Shown: positions 36,274-45,429 of the stretch, piece after piece | How the letters are laid out: each line of letters begins with the position of its first letter | How positions within the stretch are numbered: position 1 is the stretch's first letter | Assembly (NCBI RefSeq): GCF_014075995.1 | Contig: NZ_CP055153.1 | Location: 1,798,001-1,862,000 of the forward strand | DNA: 64,000 nt | Reading direction: 5' to 3' | Source: Adhaeribacter radiodurans | Lineage (GTDB): Bacteria > Bacteroidota > Bacteroidia > Cytophagales > Hymenobacteraceae | Made by a program: the position numbers and the translations under genes | The notes under the pieces: model-generated | Told to the model about the DNA's origin: nothing | What the model saw: the letters and a program-made list of their open reading frames with translations, nothing else | Database searches by the model: none

Positions 36274-36319
36274 ATAATCAAGAATGTAATACAGAAATAA
36301 TAAATATGTAGTATTATTC

Positions 36320-37834
36320 TTAGCTTGGTTCAAAATCCGAGCCAGAATTTAATTTTTTTGGCCAGGTAAATACAAACGAGGAACCTTTTCCGGGGCTGGA
36401 TTTTACCGTTATTTTTCCGCCCTGTTGTTCAATAATTTTTTTCACTATGGCAAGTCCTACCCCTGTGCTTTCTACGGCATCGCGTTCCTGTAAAGTCTGG
36501 AAAATTACAAAAATCCGCTGGTGATATTCTTCTTCAATTCCGGGGCCATTGTCGGTAACGGTAAATTGATGGGAATTTAATAATTCGGCGTATTTCACCT
36601 GAATTAAACCTTCTGTTTGGTGGTGGTACTTAATAGCGTTACTGATTAAGTTCGTAAATACCTGTTGCAAATAAACCCGTACCGTAAACAATACCGGCAT
36701 AGTATCGCCTACCTGAAGTTTAATTCCGGGTGGTGGCGCCAGCATTTCATAAATTTCAAAAAGTAATTGCCGGGTGTCTACCGTTTCTTCTACTAATTTA
36801 CGGCGGCCAATCCGGGCTAAGGCCAAAATGCCGTTGATCAAATTTTCCATGCGGTGTACCCGCGTCCGCATTAATTTTAAATATTCCTGAATGTGCCGGG
36901 GTAAATCTTTGCCCATGTCTTCTTCTACCCAGCGCGAAGCGTTTTCAATTCCCCGTAAAGGTGCTTTTAAATCGTGCGATACTACGTAGGCAAATTGGTC
37001 CAATTCTTTGTTTTTAGCTTCTAACTCGGTAATGGTTTGGTTAATTTTGTTCGCCATTCGGTTCAGCGAATGCGATAGCTTACTTAATTCATCGCGCGAA
37101 GTATCTAAAATTTGGGTTTTGTACTCTCCCGATGAAATTCTTTCGGCCAGACTAACCATGGAACCTATCCGGCGCGTAATAATGCGGGCAATGTAATACG
37201 ACCAACCTAAACCAATTAATACCGATAGAATGGTCATTATGGTAGAAAATAAGCGTGTATTATCAATGCTGTTGCGCAGCCGCGTTAATTGGGATTCGCG
37301 TATTTGATTTTCTATATTATTGAGCCCGATAAACATAGAACGCATGGAGTCCATCATTTTCATGCCGCCGGAAACCATAGCATTATCGGCATTTTTTAAA
37401 TTCTGAAGACCCGAATTTTTTAAATCGTCGCTTTCCAGGTTTTGATTTCTTTTTTGACTTATTAAGGCTTCGGTAAAAGTAGTTACCCATCGGTTATGCG
37501 TGTTTTCAATTTGCTGCACCTGTCGGATTTGTACCGGCGAATCTTTTACTAAAGTCTCTAAATTTGAGAATAGAGCCGGTATTTGCTTTTTGGCGGCGTA
37601 GTAAGGTTCTAAAAATACTTCGTTACCTGTTAATAGAAAGCCACGCATGCCAGTCTCCATATCCACTATGTAGCGTTGTAAAGCCGAGGAAGCTCTTACT
37701 ACACTTTGCGAGTGCGTTACCCACTGGCTGTTTTCGAGTACCTCTTCGGAAAGTTTAAAATTGATGTAAATAACGGATGTAAAAAAGATGGATATTATAA
37801 TAAAACCGGCAAAGATTCTGGTTGATAATTTCAT
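36320..37834 (-). CDS. CHASE3-domain sensor histidine kinase
   Basis: A 504-residue inner-membrane kinase. A first membrane helix (about 7-27) is followed by a CHASE3-type sensor domain (about 35-180, with MRGFLLTGNEVFLEPY). A second helix is at about 195-212 and HAMP at about 213-265. HisKA carries FAYVVSHDLKAPLRGIENAS, with the phospho-accepting His, and the ATPase domain carries VFTNLISNAIKYH, VTDNGPGIEEE, GVGLAIVKKI and GKGSSFVFTW. The subgroup resembles bacteriophytochrome-type kinases but lacks PAS/GAF domains. It is followed by the response regulator gene. The signal is unknown. It is divergent from gcvT. Confidence 0.92.
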   Translation of the reverse strand: MKLSTRIFAGFIIISIFFTSVIYINFKLSEEVLENSQWVTHSQSVVRASSALQRYIVDMETGMRGFLLTGNEVFLEPYYAAKKQIPALFSNLETLVKDSPVQIRQVQQIENTHNRWVTTFTEALISQKRNQNLESDDLKNSGLQNLKNADNAMVSGGMKMMDSMRSMFIGLNNIENQIRESQLTRLRNSIDNTRLFSTIMTILSVLIGLGWSYYIARIITRRIGSMVSLAERISSGEYKTQILDTSRDELSKLSHSLNRMANKINQTITELEAKNKELDQFAYVVSHDLKAPLRGIENASRWVEEDMGKDLPRHIQEYLKLMRTRVHRMENLINGILALARIGRRKLVEETVDTRQLLFEIYEMLAPPPGIKLQVGDTMPVLFTVRVYLQQVFTNLISNAIKYHHQTEGLIQVKYAELLNSHQFTVTDNGPGIEEEYHQRIFVIFQTLQERDAVESTGVGLAIVKKIIEQQGGKITVKSSPGKGSSFVFTWPKKLNSGSDFEPS

Positions 37835-38006
37835 GAGGAATAATCGGGGGTGAAGGAAGGACCAGAAAAGTAATGCGCAAATTTACGACTTAAATTTTGG
37901 TGATAAAAGCCAACCGTAACGATTACTGCGGTTAAAGAGGAGAAAAGGGTGTTTGGGGCAGGCTTAAATTTACTAAAAACGATTTCCAGAACCTGTATAA
38001 AATATC

Positions 38007-38014
38007 TACTTTTG
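38007..38014 (+). promoter_or_regulatory. Candidate -7 element for gcvT
   Basis: TACTTTTG matches TAnnTTTG and lies 26 bases before the start codon. No good -33 TTG is visible. Confidence 0.45.
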
Positions 38015-38040
38015 CGCCGGTTGCAGCTACTCAAATTACT

Positions 38041-39141
38041 ATGGACGAATTAAAAAAAGTGGCCCTGAACGAGGTGCATACGGCACTGGGTGCTAAAATG
38101 GTACCTTTTGCGGGGTATAATATGCCGGTTCGATACACTTCTGATCTGGAAGAACACCACACCGTACGGCAAAATGTAGGTATTTTTGATGTATCGCACA
38201 TGGGCGAATTTATGGTTCGGGGTCCGCAAGCTTTAGATTTAATTCAGCGGGTTACCACCAACGATGCCGCCAAGTTAACCGATGGCAAAGTGCAATACTC
38301 TTGTTTCCCGAACGAGCAAGGCGGAATTGTAGATGACTTGCTGGTGTACCAGTTTCATGCCGAGGAGTACATGTTGGTAGTGAATGCGTCTAACATCCAG
38401 AAAGATTGGGATTGGCTGAATCAATACAATACAAATGGAGCCGAGCTGGTAAATATTTCTGATTCAGTTTCTTTGTTTGCCGTTCAAGGTCCTAACGCCA
38501 TAGCAGCCCTGCAGTCACTTACTTCGGTAAACCTCTCCGGAATGGTTTATTATACTTTTACCGTAGTAGAATTTGCCGGAGTTCCGGACGTAATTTTATC
38601 GGCCACGGGCTACACCGGCGCGGGTGGTTTTGAAATTTACGTGCCGAATGCACATGCCCGGGAAGTGTGGGATAAAATTATGGCGGCGGGTACGCCCTTT
38701 GGCATAAAGCCCATTGGTTTAGGTGCCCGCGATACGCTCCGGTTAGAAATGGGTTATTGCCTTTACGGAAATGATATTAATGATTCAACCTCGCCTTTGG
38801 AAGGAGGCTTAGGTTGGATTACTAAATTTTCGAAAGAATTTACGAATGCTCCTTATTTGCGCGAGCAAAAAGAAAAGGGATTAGCCAGAAAACTCGTTGG
38901 ATTTGAAATGCAGGAACAAGGTATCCCAAGAGCGCACTACGAAATTGTAAACCAGGCCGATGAAAAAATTGGAGAAGTAACTTCAGGTACGCAATCACCA
39001 ACTTTAGGCAGAGGCATAGGAATGGGCTATGTTACAACTGAATACAGTAACCCTGAACAAGAAATTTACATTAAAATACGAAATAAAACGCTGAAAGCGA
39101 AAGTTGTAAAATTACCCTTTGTTAAACAAGCTTCCAGCTAG
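38041..39141 (+). CDS. gcvT: Aminomethyltransferase (glycine cleavage T protein)
   Basis: A 366-residue folate-dependent enzyme, the T protein of the glycine cleavage system, which releases ammonia and gives 5,10-methylene-tetrahydrofolate. The N-terminus has MVPFAGYNMPVRY and then VGIFDVSHMGEFMVRGP, typical of the family. LSATGYTGAGGFEIYVPN, GLGARDTLRLEMGYCLYGNDI and PLEGGLGWI are further signatures; the Asp of ARDTLRLE and the Asp of YGNDI are conserved in GcvT. Length fits. The gcvH and gcvP genes are not in the window. It may be co-transcribed with comB 147 bases downstream. Confidence 0.95.
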   Translation: MDELKKVALNEVHTALGAKMVPFAGYNMPVRYTSDLEEHHTVRQNVGIFDVSHMGEFMVRGPQALDLIQRVTTNDAAKLTDGKVQYSCFPNEQGGIVDDLLVYQFHAEEYMLVVNASNIQKDWDWLNQYNTNGAELVNISDSVSLFAVQGPNAIAALQSLTSVNLSGMVYYTFTVVEFAGVPDVILSATGYTGAGGFEIYVPNAHAREVWDKIMAAGTPFGIKPIGLGARDTLRLEMGYCLYGNDINDSTSPLEGGLGWITKFSKEFTNAPYLREQKEKGLARKLVGFEMQEQGIPRAHYEIVNQADEKIGEVTSGTQSPTLGRGIGMGYVTTEYSNPEQEIYIKIRNKTLKAKVVKLPFVKQASS

Positions 39142-39247
39142 TAGCCAAAAAGTAAATAAAGCAATAATTCTATTAAGCAGTTGAACAAGGTTTCCGGTTT
39201 TCGTATTTGCCGGATAATAACGTTTACCTTTTTTCATCCTAATAATT

Positions 39248-39288
39248 CAAAACTTTAAATTTTTCACTTTTAACTCTCAACTTTTTCC
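39248..39288 (+). repeat. AACTTT-type repeated leader before comB
   Basis: The 40 bases just before the comB start contain AAAACTTT, CACTTTTAACT and CTCAACTTTTT in a row, a degenerate tandem pattern. It resembles leaders before two other genes of the window. Confidence 0.4.
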
Positions 39289-40014
39289 ATGCCTCTTCTG
39301 GATGTTTGTTTTAGCCCCGAACTGATTCATTTGTACGATTTAAAGGGTAGGATAGTGGTGGTAGTAGATATTTTACGGGCTACTTCATCGATGGTAACAG
39401 GTTTGGCGCACGGTCTGGAAAAAATAGTACCGGTAAGTAATCTGGATGAATGCAAATCTTACTCTCAGCAAGGTTATTTAACGGCAGCAGAGCGCGATGG
39501 CAAAATGGCCTTAGATTTCGATTTTGGTAATTCGCCGTTCAGTTACATGGCAGATTTAGTAAAAAACCGTACTCTGGCCATGACAACTACTAATGGAACT
39601 CGGGCTATCCGGTTATCGGCGGAGGCAGATAAAGTAGTGGTAGGTGCTTTTTTAAATTTGAGCAGTGTAGCAGCTTACTTACAAGAACAACAGAAAGATG
39701 TATTAATAGTTTGCGCCGGCTGGAAAGGAAAATTTAACTTAGAAGATACCTTATTTGCCGGTGCGTTGGCGCATAAACTACAAGATTCTTTTGAATCGGA
39801 GAACGACGCTACTTTAGCTTCGTGGCATCTTTACGAAACAGCGACAAACGATTTAGCGGGATTTTTAAGTAAGGCATCGCACGTACAACGTTTAAAGAAC
39901 CTGGATATACACAAGGATATTACGTTCTGTTTGCAACAGGATGTTTACGATATTGTGCCCATTATGGAAGGTGATTTTCTAGTACCCTATATACCCGAGG
40001 TTATCAAAAATTAA
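39289..40014 (+). CDS. comB: 2-phosphosulfolactate phosphatase family protein
   Basis: A 241-residue ComB-family phosphatase. Family signatures are VVVVDILRATSSMVTGLAHG, AAERDGKMALDFDFGNSP, MTTTNGTRAI and the C-terminal EDTLFAGALA. In methanogens ComB removes phosphate from 2-phosphosulfolactate on the way to coenzyme M. Here no ComA or ComC is nearby, so the true role may lie in sulfonate or sulfonolipid metabolism, which is inference. It is preceded by a repeated leader motif, lies behind gcvT and is convergent with the MazG-type gene. Confidence 0.87.
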   Translation: MPLLDVCFSPELIHLYDLKGRIVVVVDILRATSSMVTGLAHGLEKIVPVSNLDECKSYSQQGYLTAAERDGKMALDFDFGNSPFSYMADLVKNRTLAMTTTNGTRAIRLSAEADKVVVGAFLNLSSVAAYLQEQQKDVLIVCAGWKGKFNLEDTLFAGALAHKLQDSFESENDATLASWHLYETATNDLAGFLSKASHVQRLKNLDIHKDITFCLQQDVYDIVPIMEGDFLVPYIPEVIKN

Positions 40015-40309
40015 AATAATTACTATTTTCCGTCGTATTTACTTTCTTCTATAATATTGGTAATGGTGCCCGAAAGCTTTCTGATTTTTAGCCGAGTAAT
40101 AAATACTTCTTCCTTTTGTTTTATCCTGCAAAGGATCTAACAACCCGAAAAGAAGAACGGATTGCCATTAATAGGGGATTACTGCTGAGAAGAAATAAAT
40201 TATTTTCTAAATAATGCGGCAGTTCCTACAAATTCAGTCCTTTAGGGCGGATGATAGAAAGTAGATGAATTTGTTCTAAACTAACATTCCGAAAAATCTT
40301 GATTCAGTT

Positions 40310-40636
40310 TTACTTCAACTTATCGTTTTGCCAATGGCGGTTTTGATCACGGTTCGTCTTTTTTTCCAGGTTCTTGGTTAAGGCAGTTGTTAAGTCTATG
40401 CCGGTTTGATTTGCTAAACAGATTAGAACAAATAAAACATCGGCTAATTCATCGCCTAGATTTTTCCCTTCGTCCGACTTTTTAAATGATTGTTCGCCGT
40501 ATTGACGCGCGATGATCCGGGCTACTTCACCTACTTCTTCGGTTAAAATAGCCATATTCGTTAATTCATTAAAATACCGCACCCCGTTTTCTTTAATCCA
40601 GGTATCAACGGTTTGCTGTGCTTCGGCTAAGGTCAT
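40310..40636 (-). CDS. MazG-like nucleotide pyrophosphohydrolase
   Basis: A 108-residue single-domain MazG/dUTPase-like hydrolase that would split nucleoside triphosphates to monophosphate and pyrophosphate. The metal-binding acids are in the expected helices: MAILTEEVGEVARIIAR (ExxE) and LGDELADVLFVLICLAN (ExxD). NLEKKTNRDQNRHW is the usual C-terminus. This short form is widespread in Bacteroidota and may clean up abnormal nucleotides. It is a single gene, convergent with comB, and its leader carries the repeated AACTTT-type motif seen before comB. Confidence 0.88.
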   Translation of the reverse strand: MTLAEAQQTVDTWIKENGVRYFNELTNMAILTEEVGEVARIIARQYGEQSFKKSDEGKNLGDELADVLFVLICLANQTGIDLTTALTKNLEKKTNRDQNRHWQNDKLK

Positions 40637-40694
40637 TTTTTTAGTTGAAAGTTTTAAAGTTGGAAGGTTAAAATGTTGAGAGTTTTAGGTTGTA
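40637..40694 (-). repeat. AACTTT-type repeated leader before the MazG-like gene
   Basis: On the minus strand the bases before the start read as a series of CTCTCAACATTTTAACC, TTCCAACTTTAAAAC and TTTCAACT blocks. The pattern matches that before comB, on the opposite strand. Confidence 0.4.
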
Positions 40695-40782
40695 TGTAAT
40701 ACGTTGAATGTTACACTTTGTCCGTTGCTTGAACTTTACATCACGCAGCTGTAAAAGCAATTTTCATTGCTCCCTCCATTAA

Positions 40783-40811
40783 CTATGGTCTGTCGACTAT
40801 GGTCCATGGTC
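40783..40811. repeat. Three short copies of (CT)ATGGTC
   Basis: CTATGGTC at 40783-40790 and 40797-40804, then CATGGTC at 40805-40811, with a TGTCGA between. The stretch is close to the dtd 3' end. No role can be assigned. Confidence 0.4.
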
Positions 40812-40817
40812 TATTTA

Positions 40818-41270
40818 CTAAACGCGGTTCTTTGAGTCCAGGTAAATAGTTACCGGGCCATCGTTTATGAGCGATACTTGCATGTCTGCCCCAAATACGC
40901 CGGTAGCAATCTTTTTATCCAGTTCAGATTCTAATTCGCTAATTAGTTTCTCGTACAACGGAATAGCTATGGCCGGAGGAGCCGCTTCGATAAAAGACGG
41001 ACGATTGCCTTTTTTAGTATTAGCCAACAAAGTAAACTGACTAATAAGTAAAATATTGCCGTCTATATCTTGCACGCTGCGGTTCATTTTACCTTCTGCA
41101 TCACTAAAAATACGCATTTGTACTACCTTCCGGCTTATCCAACGAATATCTTCTTCGGTATCATCAGAAGTAATTCCGGCCAAAATTAGTAAACCAGTTT
41201 CTATCTGGCCGGCTACTTTATTTTTTATGCGAACGGCGGCTTCACTTACCCGTTGAATAACTAATCTCAT
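40818..41270 (-). CDS. dtd: D-aminoacyl-tRNA deacylase
   Basis: A 150-residue editing enzyme that removes D-amino acids (and glycine mischarged on tRNA-Ala) from tRNA. The N-terminus [21 protein letters not shown], the [17 protein letters not shown] motif with the active-site Ser-Gln region, and the C-terminal [14 protein letters not shown] with the Gly-Pro motif that gives chiral proofreading are all intact. Length equals that of bacterial DTD. It is a single gene, divergent from the 905-residue membrane-anchored protein. Confidence 0.95.
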   Translation of the reverse strand: MRLVIQRVSEAAVRIKNKVAGQIETGLLILAGITSDDTEEDIRWISRKVVQMRIFSDAEGKMNRSVQDIDGNILLISQFTLLANTKKGNRPSFIEAAPPAIAIPLYEKLISELESELDKKIATGVFGADMQVSLINDGPVTIYLDSKNRV

Positions 41271-41424
41271 GAGCGTTAGTAAATAATTTTGAGCAATTTG
41301 CTCCCGGAATTTACTTTAATAAATTTTAAACAAATTTGTTTAATCAGCTAAAAGTACGGGTAAAACCTGAAACAAACTTTAGGTAATTGCTTATTTTAGC
41401 CACGTTGAGGCAAAATCCGTTACA

Positions 41425-41455
41425 TTGGTACGATTGAGTTAAATTCCTATTTTTG
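41425..41455 (+). promoter_or_regulatory. Promoter of the 905-residue protein gene
   Basis: TTG (41425-41427), 20 bases, then TATTTTTG (41448-41455): a full Bacteroidota consensus, 21 bases before the start codon. Confidence 0.65.
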
Positions 41456-41476
41456 TACTGCGACTAAACCGATTGA

Positions 41477-44194
41477 ATGCCCAAAAAATATATTTTTTAC
41501 CTAATAGGGTTCTTTTTGCTTGCAAGCGCCGGATTATACGGCTATTATAAATGGAGTAAAGCACAAGAAAAAGTTAACCTTTGGACTTTAGTGCCCGATG
41601 ATGCTGTATTTGTGTTCGAAACTAATCGGCACGAACGGTTTATCAATCAATTAAGGCAAACAAACCTTTGGGGAAACATTTCGCGGCTACCGTATTTTAC
41701 TAATTTACAGGAAGATATTCGTTTGTTAGATAGCGCTTCGGAGCGGCGTTTAACCTTACGTGAATTTATCCGGCAAAAGAGAATTGTTACGTCGGTTCAT
41801 GTTACAAGTAAAACTGATTTTGATTTTGTGGTGTATTTACCGGTTAGCTCCGTAGCCGAACACCGGTACCTTCGTAGTTTTATCGAAAACGTTGCAAAAA
41901 GCCCTTTATTCCAAACCAAAGAACAAGACTACCAAGGCTATTTGCTTACTCAGGTGCAGAACGCCCAAAATAAAGATGCGTTTACTTTTTTTACTTACCG
42001 TAACAACATCATTTTTAGTTCTAATACCGGATTACTGCAACAAGTTATTCGTAAAATTAACCGGGCTAAATTAGAATCGCCGGTGCAGGAATTCCGCAAA
42101 ATAAATTACCTGAAGGAACGAGGTGTATACGCCAATATTTTTATTAATTACCGGCACTTAGCGCCTTTTATAGGCTTGTTTTTAAAACCGGAACTTCAAT
42201 CGGATGTAGATTATTTAGTTAGTTTGTGCCGCAGCAGTTTGCTTGCATTGCAAGTAGATAAACAAAATTTTTACTTAAACGGACTTTCATTACCCGAAAC
42301 CTTACCGGGATCTTTGCATCAACAATTAAGGCCGAAAAATTCACAGGCTTTACGCTTAAAAGCATACGTACCAGATAGAACGGCCATTCTAATTTTTTTG
42401 GGTAATCAGCAGCTCGTGGGGTTAGCTAAAAGTAATAAGCAAATTTCTTCTTTGGTACCGGAAGTAATACCCTGGCTCGATTCTTTGCGCCAAACCATGC
42501 AGCAGGAACTAGCCTTGTGCTATTTAACTACCCCCAATGAAAATGTAGCTCCTGAAAAAGTAGCGTTGGCTTTTACCCCTAATCCAGATAAAACGCAACA
42601 AGTATTACAAGCGTTAAATACGGCGGCAAATGTGCGTTTTGCTACGGAACGCGCCGGTCGTTACCGCATTCAGGAAATAGGGATTCCGGAGTTACCTGTT
42701 AAGCTTTTTGGAAAAGGGTTTACGGGCTTTCCGAGGTGTTTTGCGGCGCAGGTAGATAGTTTTCTACTTTTTGCGGCCAGCGAAGAAACCTTGCGGGGAT
42801 ACGTACAAAATATCCGAGATAAGAAAACCTGGGCGAATAAGGAGCAACAACAGAGACTTCTTCAAAAAACTTTGCCGCAATCGAGTGTGAGTTTGTTTAT
42901 TCATACGCAAAACACCTGGAATTTTTTAAACAGGTACTTGCAGGAGGATAAAAAAGTAGGTTTGCTACGCTATGAAAGTTTAATTAGAAAGTTTGGCCAA
43001 ATTAGTTGGCAATTTTCCCGGCAAAATCAGCAATTTCTGACCCGAATTTTACTTCAACACCGGATGGAGGCAAGTGCCACCCACGAAAACGAAGAAAAAT
43101 TTAAATTAGAGCAGGAAATTGCTTTTGCGGCGCCACTTATTACCGGACCGGATTTGTTGCGAAGTCGACCGGGGAACGCAACTAGGATATTGGTGCAGGA
43201 TTCAGCTTTGGTATTGCACCAGGTGAACCCCGAAGGAAAAATTGCCTGGTCCGACTCCTTGGATAGTAAATTAACCAGCCCGGTATACCCGATTACTTTT
43301 GGAGCAGACGCTCAACCTAAATACGTTTTTTCGACCCATAATCGTATTTTTTGTTTAAACCAGGCCGGGAAGGACGTCGAAAGTTTTCCGTTTAACCTGA
43401 GTGATACCACCACTATTCAAAACCTGACCGTAATTGACCGGGGGCAAGCAAATTATTATTTTCTGGTGAACGATGTGCGCGGTAATATTTACTTATATGA
43501 TAGGCAAGGTAATTTAATACCCGGTTGGCAACCGAAAGAAATGCCTGGTAAACTGGCAATAGCTCCTTATTATTTAAATATTAAAGGCCGCGAGGTTATA
43601 GTACTGGCAATGGAAAACGGATACATATACGCCTTAGATGTTAATGGAGCAAATTATCCGGGGTTCCCGATAAATCTGAAAGGAACTTTTACGAGTAGGT
43701 TAATAGCCCAGCCTGGTTCCAGTTTCCGTAATTCAAAAATGGTATTACTCACCCAAGCTGGCGAATTAATTACTTTTAATTTAGCGGGGCAAGTAGAAAA
43801 AAGAATGGCTTTTGCCCGGCCTTCCCGTCGTACAACCTTTGAATTGGTTTCAGAAAATAGCGGTCAATCTTTTTTAATTGCCCGCCAGGATTTAGGTAGG
43901 GTGAATTTGTACGATGCTGATCAGAAACTAATAATGGAAAAAAATTACGTTACCTCCACTCCTAAACTGATTCAGTATTTTTACTTTGATCCGGCTAATA
44001 TTATTTACGTGATAACAGAACGTGGTCCACAAAAAACTTACCTTTACGATATAAACATAGCCTTAATTGGCGATAAGCCTCTTACTAATAAATTACCCGT
44101 GCATTTAGAATACAATGCTACTTTGCAACAATATCAATTATTTAAAACTACGGATAATTTACTGCAAGAACTTATTTTTAGAGCCCGGCCTTAA
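41477..44194 (+). CDS. Membrane-anchored protein of unknown function with propeller-like C-terminus
   Basis: A 905-residue protein I do not recognise by name. A single N-terminal membrane helix (about 4-25) is followed directly by LWTLVPDDAVFVFETN, a feature seen in DUF3352-like envelope proteins of Bacteroidota, so most of it should lie in the periplasm. Residues 30-550 are mixed alpha/beta without catalytic motifs. From about 570 on, repeated YLYDRQGNLIPGW and YIYALDVNGANYPGFPINL units suggest a PQQ-like beta-propeller. No lipobox is seen. It has its own strong promoter and its stop codon abuts that of corA with no base between. The role may be in envelope maintenance, but that is a guess. 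Confidence 0.75.
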   Translation: MPKKYIFYLIGFFLLASAGLYGYYKWSKAQEKVNLWTLVPDDAVFVFETNRHERFINQLRQTNLWGNISRLPYFTNLQEDIRLLDSASERRLTLREFIRQKRIVTSVHVTSKTDFDFVVYLPVSSVAEHRYLRSFIENVAKSPLFQTKEQDYQGYLLTQVQNAQNKDAFTFFTYRNNIIFSSNTGLLQQVIRKINRAKLESPVQEFRKINYLKERGVYANIFINYRHLAPFIGLFLKPELQSDVDYLVSLCRSSLLALQVDKQNFYLNGLSLPETLPGSLHQQLRPKNSQALRLKAYVPDRTAILIFLGNQQLVGLAKSNKQISSLVPEVIPWLDSLRQTMQQELALCYLTTPNENVAPEKVALAFTPNPDKTQQVLQALNTAANVRFATERAGRYRIQEIGIPELPVKLFGKGFTGFPRCFAAQVDSFLLFAASEETLRGYVQNIRDKKTWANKEQQQRLLQKTLPQSSVSLFIHTQNTWNFLNRYLQEDKKVGLLRYESLIRKFGQISWQFSRQNQQFLTRILLQHRMEASATHENEEKFKLEQEIAFAAPLITGPDLLRSRPGNATRILVQDSALVLHQVNPEGKIAWSDSLDSKLTSPVYPITFGADAQPKYVFSTHNRIFCLNQAGKDVESFPFNLSDTTTIQNLTVIDRGQANYYFLVNDVRGNIYLYDRQGNLIPGWQPKEMPGKLAIAPYYLNIKGREVIVLAMENGYIYALDVNGANYPGFPINLKGTFTSRLIAQPGSSFRNSKMVLLTQAGELITFNLAGQVEKRMAFARPSRRTTFELVSENSGQSFLIARQDLGRVNLYDADQKLIMEKNYVTSTPKLIQYFYFDPANIIYVITERGPQKTYLYDINIALIGDKPLTNKLPVHLEYNATLQQYQLFKTTDNLLQELIFRARP

Positions 44195-45328
44195 CTAAAA
44201 CGAACTAAGCCAACCTTTGCGATAAAAGAAATACAACTGGCCTAGTAAAATAAGTAACATAATACCCAACAAAATGACGTACCCGTAAGGGTGATACAAC
44301 TCCGGCATATTCAGGTAATTAATGGAACCATCGGGGTTTTGGCGCGAAAAGTTCATACCGTATACGCCGGCCACAAAACTGAGCGGAATAAAAATGCTGG
44401 AAATAATAGTAAGCACTTTCATAATTTCGTTCATGCGGTTGCTTACATTCGACAAGTATAATTCGGTTAAGTTGCCCATTAGCTCGCGGTAATTGTCTAC
44501 AATGTCCAGCACCTGCACAATATGATCGTACACATCTTTAAAGTAAATTTTTATTTCATTGGGGATAGTGCTGTTCTCGCTGCGCAGAATTTCATTTAAT
44601 TTATCCCTTTCCGACCAGGCAATCCGGCGAACTTTTAACATTTCCCGTTTCATGTTCAAGATTTGGGTCAGCAGTTTTTTGTTAGGCTGCCCAAATAATG
44701 AATCTTCCAGCTCTTCGAGGTAATCTCCTACTTGCGCCAATACCGGAAAATAATTATCAATGGTAACATCCATTATAGCGTAGGTAATGTATTGAATGGG
44801 CTGTTGGCGTATTGTTCCCCGGCCTGCCCGAATGCGGGACCGCAGCATATCCAGGCAATCTTCGTAATCGCTCTGTAGCGTTATAATATAGTTAGAACCA
44901 GTAAAAATGGAAATCTGATCGTCGTCGAGACAATGGTCCGGCAAAAACGTTATCATCCGGGAAATAAAAAATAAATTTTTCCCTTCCGTATCCATTTTAG
45001 GCCGTTGGTAATCGCTGATTACGTCTTCCATTTGCAAAGGGTGGATTTGGAAATCAGCCGAAATTTTTTCTAGTAAAGTTATATCGCCGTACCCTCTAAT
45101 ATCAATCCAATGTTGTAGCTGCGGATTAGCCTGGTAATATTGTAATAAAGCATCATAATCGGTATATTCTTTTTCCTCAAACACATCGTCGTCAAAGGAA
45201 ATTAAAAACATTCGGGGAGGATGCGCATTTTCGGGTACGTACAAATACCCTGGCCGCTGGCCCACTTTTTTGGCAAAAGTATTTTCCTGGAGAGCTTTAG
45301 ACTTGGTAAGGGAACGAAAAACTTTCAT
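44195..45328 (-). CDS. corA: Magnesium/cobalt transporter CorA
   Basis: A 377-residue inner-membrane channel for divalent metals. The long cytosolic N-terminal domain contains HWIDIRGYGDITLLEKISADF and HPLQMEDVISDYQRPK. The stalk helix runs through EDSLFGQPNKKLLTQILNMKREML. Two C-terminal membrane helices follow, with the selectivity signature YGMNF in FVAGVYGMNFSRQNP. The short positively charged tail is typical. It forms a pentamer in known cases. The gene is the last of a minus-strand run with the YigZ and aminotransferase genes, but a 101-base gap suggests separate control. Confidence 0.94.
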   Translation of the reverse strand: MKVFRSLTKSKALQENTFAKKVGQRPGYLYVPENAHPPRMFLISFDDDVFEEKEYTDYDALLQYYQANPQLQHWIDIRGYGDITLLEKISADFQIHPLQMEDVISDYQRPKMDTEGKNLFFISRMITFLPDHCLDDDQISIFTGSNYIITLQSDYEDCLDMLRSRIRAGRGTIRQQPIQYITYAIMDVTIDNYFPVLAQVGDYLEELEDSLFGQPNKKLLTQILNMKREMLKVRRIAWSERDKLNEILRSENSTIPNEIKIYFKDVYDHIVQVLDIVDNYRELMGNLTELYLSNVSNRMNEIMKVLTIISSIFIPLSFVAGVYGMNFSRQNPDGSINYLNMPELYHPYGYVILLGIMLLILLGQLYFFYRKGWLSSF

Positions 45329-45429
45329 AATTAAACTTCGGCAAAAGATTTTTTAAAATGTAAAAAGCAGGTATTCAATGCTGAGAGTAAGCTTTCCGAC
45401 TTATTACGTAATCCGAAGTAAACAGGCAA

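Noticed and set aside
36274-36333. An N-terminal extension of the response regulator
   Set aside because: The extra 20 residues are hydrophobic and overlap the kinase end; receiver domains start at the inner Met.
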